From the NCBI GenBank assembly GCA_016716965.1, contig JADJUP010000018.1:22435-86434 (forward strand): DNA of 64,000 bases, written 5' to 3'. This stretch comes from Sulfuritalea sp. (GTDB lineage: Bacteria > Pseudomonadota > Gammaproteobacteria > Burkholderiales > Rhodocyclaceae). The translations under genes and the position numbers were made by a program. The notes below the pieces were generated by a model that ran no database searches, was not told the origin of the DNA, and saw only the letters and a list, made by a program, of their open reading frames with translations. Of this stretch, positions 62,536 to 64,000 are shown in pieces. Numbering within the stretch: position 1 is the first letter of the stretch; each line of letters opens with the position of its first letter.

Positions 62536-63512
62536 GTGGCAGATCATTCGGTGACTATCCAGATTTCGGTAGTTATCATCAATTTTCGTACTCCTGATTT
62601 TGTGTGTGCGTGTTTGGCGAGTTTGTTGCCGCAACTGACCGGCTTGTCTGCCAGGGTTGTTGTGGTTGATAACCATTCGGGCGACGACTCGGCGGAGCGA
62701 ATCGCAACCTGGCTATCCGCCAACGATGAGAATGGAGCTGTCGAATTGATCAGGTCCGACGTAAACTCTGGATTCGCCGGAGGGAACAATACAGGGATAA
62801 GGGCGCTGCGTAGTCGCCTGTATCTCTTGTTGAACAGCGATACAGTAGTGCGCCCCGGCGCAATCGAGACCATGTTGGCGACCGCGCAACAGTATCCAAG
62901 GGCGGGCTTGATAAGTCCCCGCCTGGAATGGCCGGATGGGCATGGTCAGGAAAGCTGCTTTCGGTATCACACGCCCTTTAGCGAGCTGATTCGTGCGTCA
63001 CAAACCGGTCTGGTCGAAAGAGTACTCAGCAGGTACATCATCGCTCTGCCTGTGCAGACAAGGATTGCCATGCCCGAATGGACGAGCTTTGCCTGCGTGC
63101 TCGTGCGAGACGAGGTATTCAGCCAGATAGGATTGCTCGACGAAGGCTACTTCATGTATTTCGAGGACGTGGAGTTTTGCCATCGCGCTCGAAAGGCCGG
63201 GTGGGATATCGTTCACAATCCGGATGCTCGCGTGGTGCACCTTCGAGGGGGAAGTTCTCCAGTGAAGGAGAAGACACGCCAAAAAAAGCGCTTGCCCCTC
63301 TATTTTCATGAATCTCGCACCCGATTTTTCTATCAACTGTATGGATGGTCGGCCTGACTGCGGCAAACCTGATGTGGTGGGCCGGTCGCCTGGTTTCCAA
63401 GTCTCGGCAGTTGCTGGGAAGGTCCGACAAGGCGGCGATAGAAAGGCAGTGGCTGGATATCTGGACAAACTGGATGCATCCGCTCAAGCCCTATACTCCG
63501 CCAAAAAAATGA
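62536..63512 (+). pseudogene. Family 2 glycosyltransferase, frameshifted near its end
   Basis: GTG 62536 follows GGAGAGG. ISVVIINFRTPDFVCACLASLLPQ, VVVVDNHSGDD, NSGFAGGNNTGI and LLLNSDTVV are the GT2 signature (NSD in place of DXD). It reaches an ED-type site (YFMYFEDVEFCHRARKAGW). Frame one stops at 63357; one shift near 63340 continues it as VGLTAANLMWWAGRLVSKSRQLLG and then to TGA 63510-63512. It is likely a rhamnosyl- or similar transferase. Confidence 0.85.
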
Positions 63513-64000
63513 ATTCAGCCAAACCCGCAAGCCGATTGCCAGATTTCGTCATTATTGGGGCGATGAAGTCTGCCACCAGCACGCTCCAGGAGCAACTGGC
63601 ACCGCAATCTGGCATATTCATGTGCGACCCGAAGGAACCTTTAACTTTTCAGCGATGACTCCGCAGTATCGAAGGTGGGGGCGCTTGGTATTCGGGGGTT
63701 GTTCGCCGCTGCGCCGGCCAACGCGCTTTTTGGGCGAAGCCAGCACCATTACACCAAGCCGTGGACATACGGAAGACCGTTGCGCGCATGCATGAAATGC
63801 TTCCAGGCGCGCGTATGGTATATGTGATGCGGCATCCGATCGATCGCCTGGTTTCGCATTACATCCATGAATGGAGCATGGGCAACATTCATTGCAGTAT
63901 TGACGAAGCTGTCGGGCGGTATCCCGAGATGCTCCAATATGGTGAGTATTCGATGCAACTGATCCCGTTTTTTGAAGCGTACGGGCGGGAGAGAATTTTG
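63509..64000 (+). pseudogene. Sulfotransferase, frameshifted and cut by the window end
   Basis: It starts at ATG 63509 (overlapping the previous stop) with PDFVIIGAMKSATSTLQEQL, the 5'-phosphosulfate-binding loop. After KEPL it changes frame several times near 63640-63800. Then MVYVMRHPIDRLVSHYIHEW, the 3'-phosphate-binding motif, is readable, followed by QLIPFFEAYGRERIL at the edge. It would transfer sulfate from PAPS to a sugar. Confidence 0.78.

Overview
The window reads as a chromosome segment of a GC-rich betaproteobacterium (Rhodocyclales/Nitrosomonadales type). The evidence is a polar-type flagellar gene set with flhF, flhG, fliA and motC/motD, sigma-54 and sigma-28 flagellar promoters, and an EpsE/F/G plus exosortase (PEP-CTERM) exopolysaccharide locus. 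The species cannot be named from sequence alone.

Layout. (1) 1-2.76 kb: the end of a probable surface-glycan or flagellin-modification block, with a glycosidase-like fragment, a GNAT acetyltransferase and two methyltransferases. (2) 2.86-10.5 kb: filament genes. flaG and three near-identical tandem flagellins lie on the minus strand. Divergent from them are fliD-fliS-fliT, a second fliK-like gene, an FhlB-like gene and a ycgR-type c-di-GMP brake. (3) 10.9-19.4 kb: flhB-flhA-flhF-flhG, then cheY-fliA-motC-motD. (4) 19.4-33.8 kb: flgN-flgM-flgA (minus), divergent from flgBCDEF, a second hook-like gene, then flgGHIJKL and a small lipoprotein (plus). (5) 33.9-42.4 kb, minus: fliHIJKLMNOPQR. (6) 42.7-45 kb: a metallo-beta-lactamase-fold hydrolase, an HDOD protein and tRNA-Val. 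(7) 45.1-64 kb: an exopolysaccharide/PEP-CTERM locus. It holds a CAAX-type protease, a TIGR03790-like protein, a rhomboid, a PEP-CTERM protein, a lytic transglycosylase, EpsE/F/G, an exosortase, a Wzy-like polymerase, glycosyltransferases, an asparagine-synthase-like protein, a flippase, a sugar-nucleotide reductase and a sulfotransferase.

How the parts fit. Sigma-54 promoters are readable upstream of flgB and flgK, with CGGCAA-N3-TTGCCG palindromes beside them. Sigma-28 promoters stand before fliC, fliD and flgM. A 44-bp element (41 of 44 identical) lies at matching positions and orientation upstream of cheY-fliA-motCD and of fliH. I do not recognise it, and it is my best candidate for an undescribed regulatory site.

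Quality caveat. Many genes are broken by single-base indels: flhB and flhF in the flagellar part, and most genes after 45.8 kb. There is also a poly-G block at the start of fliQ. Away from the indels the reading frames are well conserved, so sequencing or assembly error is at least as likely as real gene decay. Two lesions, in the CAAX protease and the rhomboid, are larger internal deletions.
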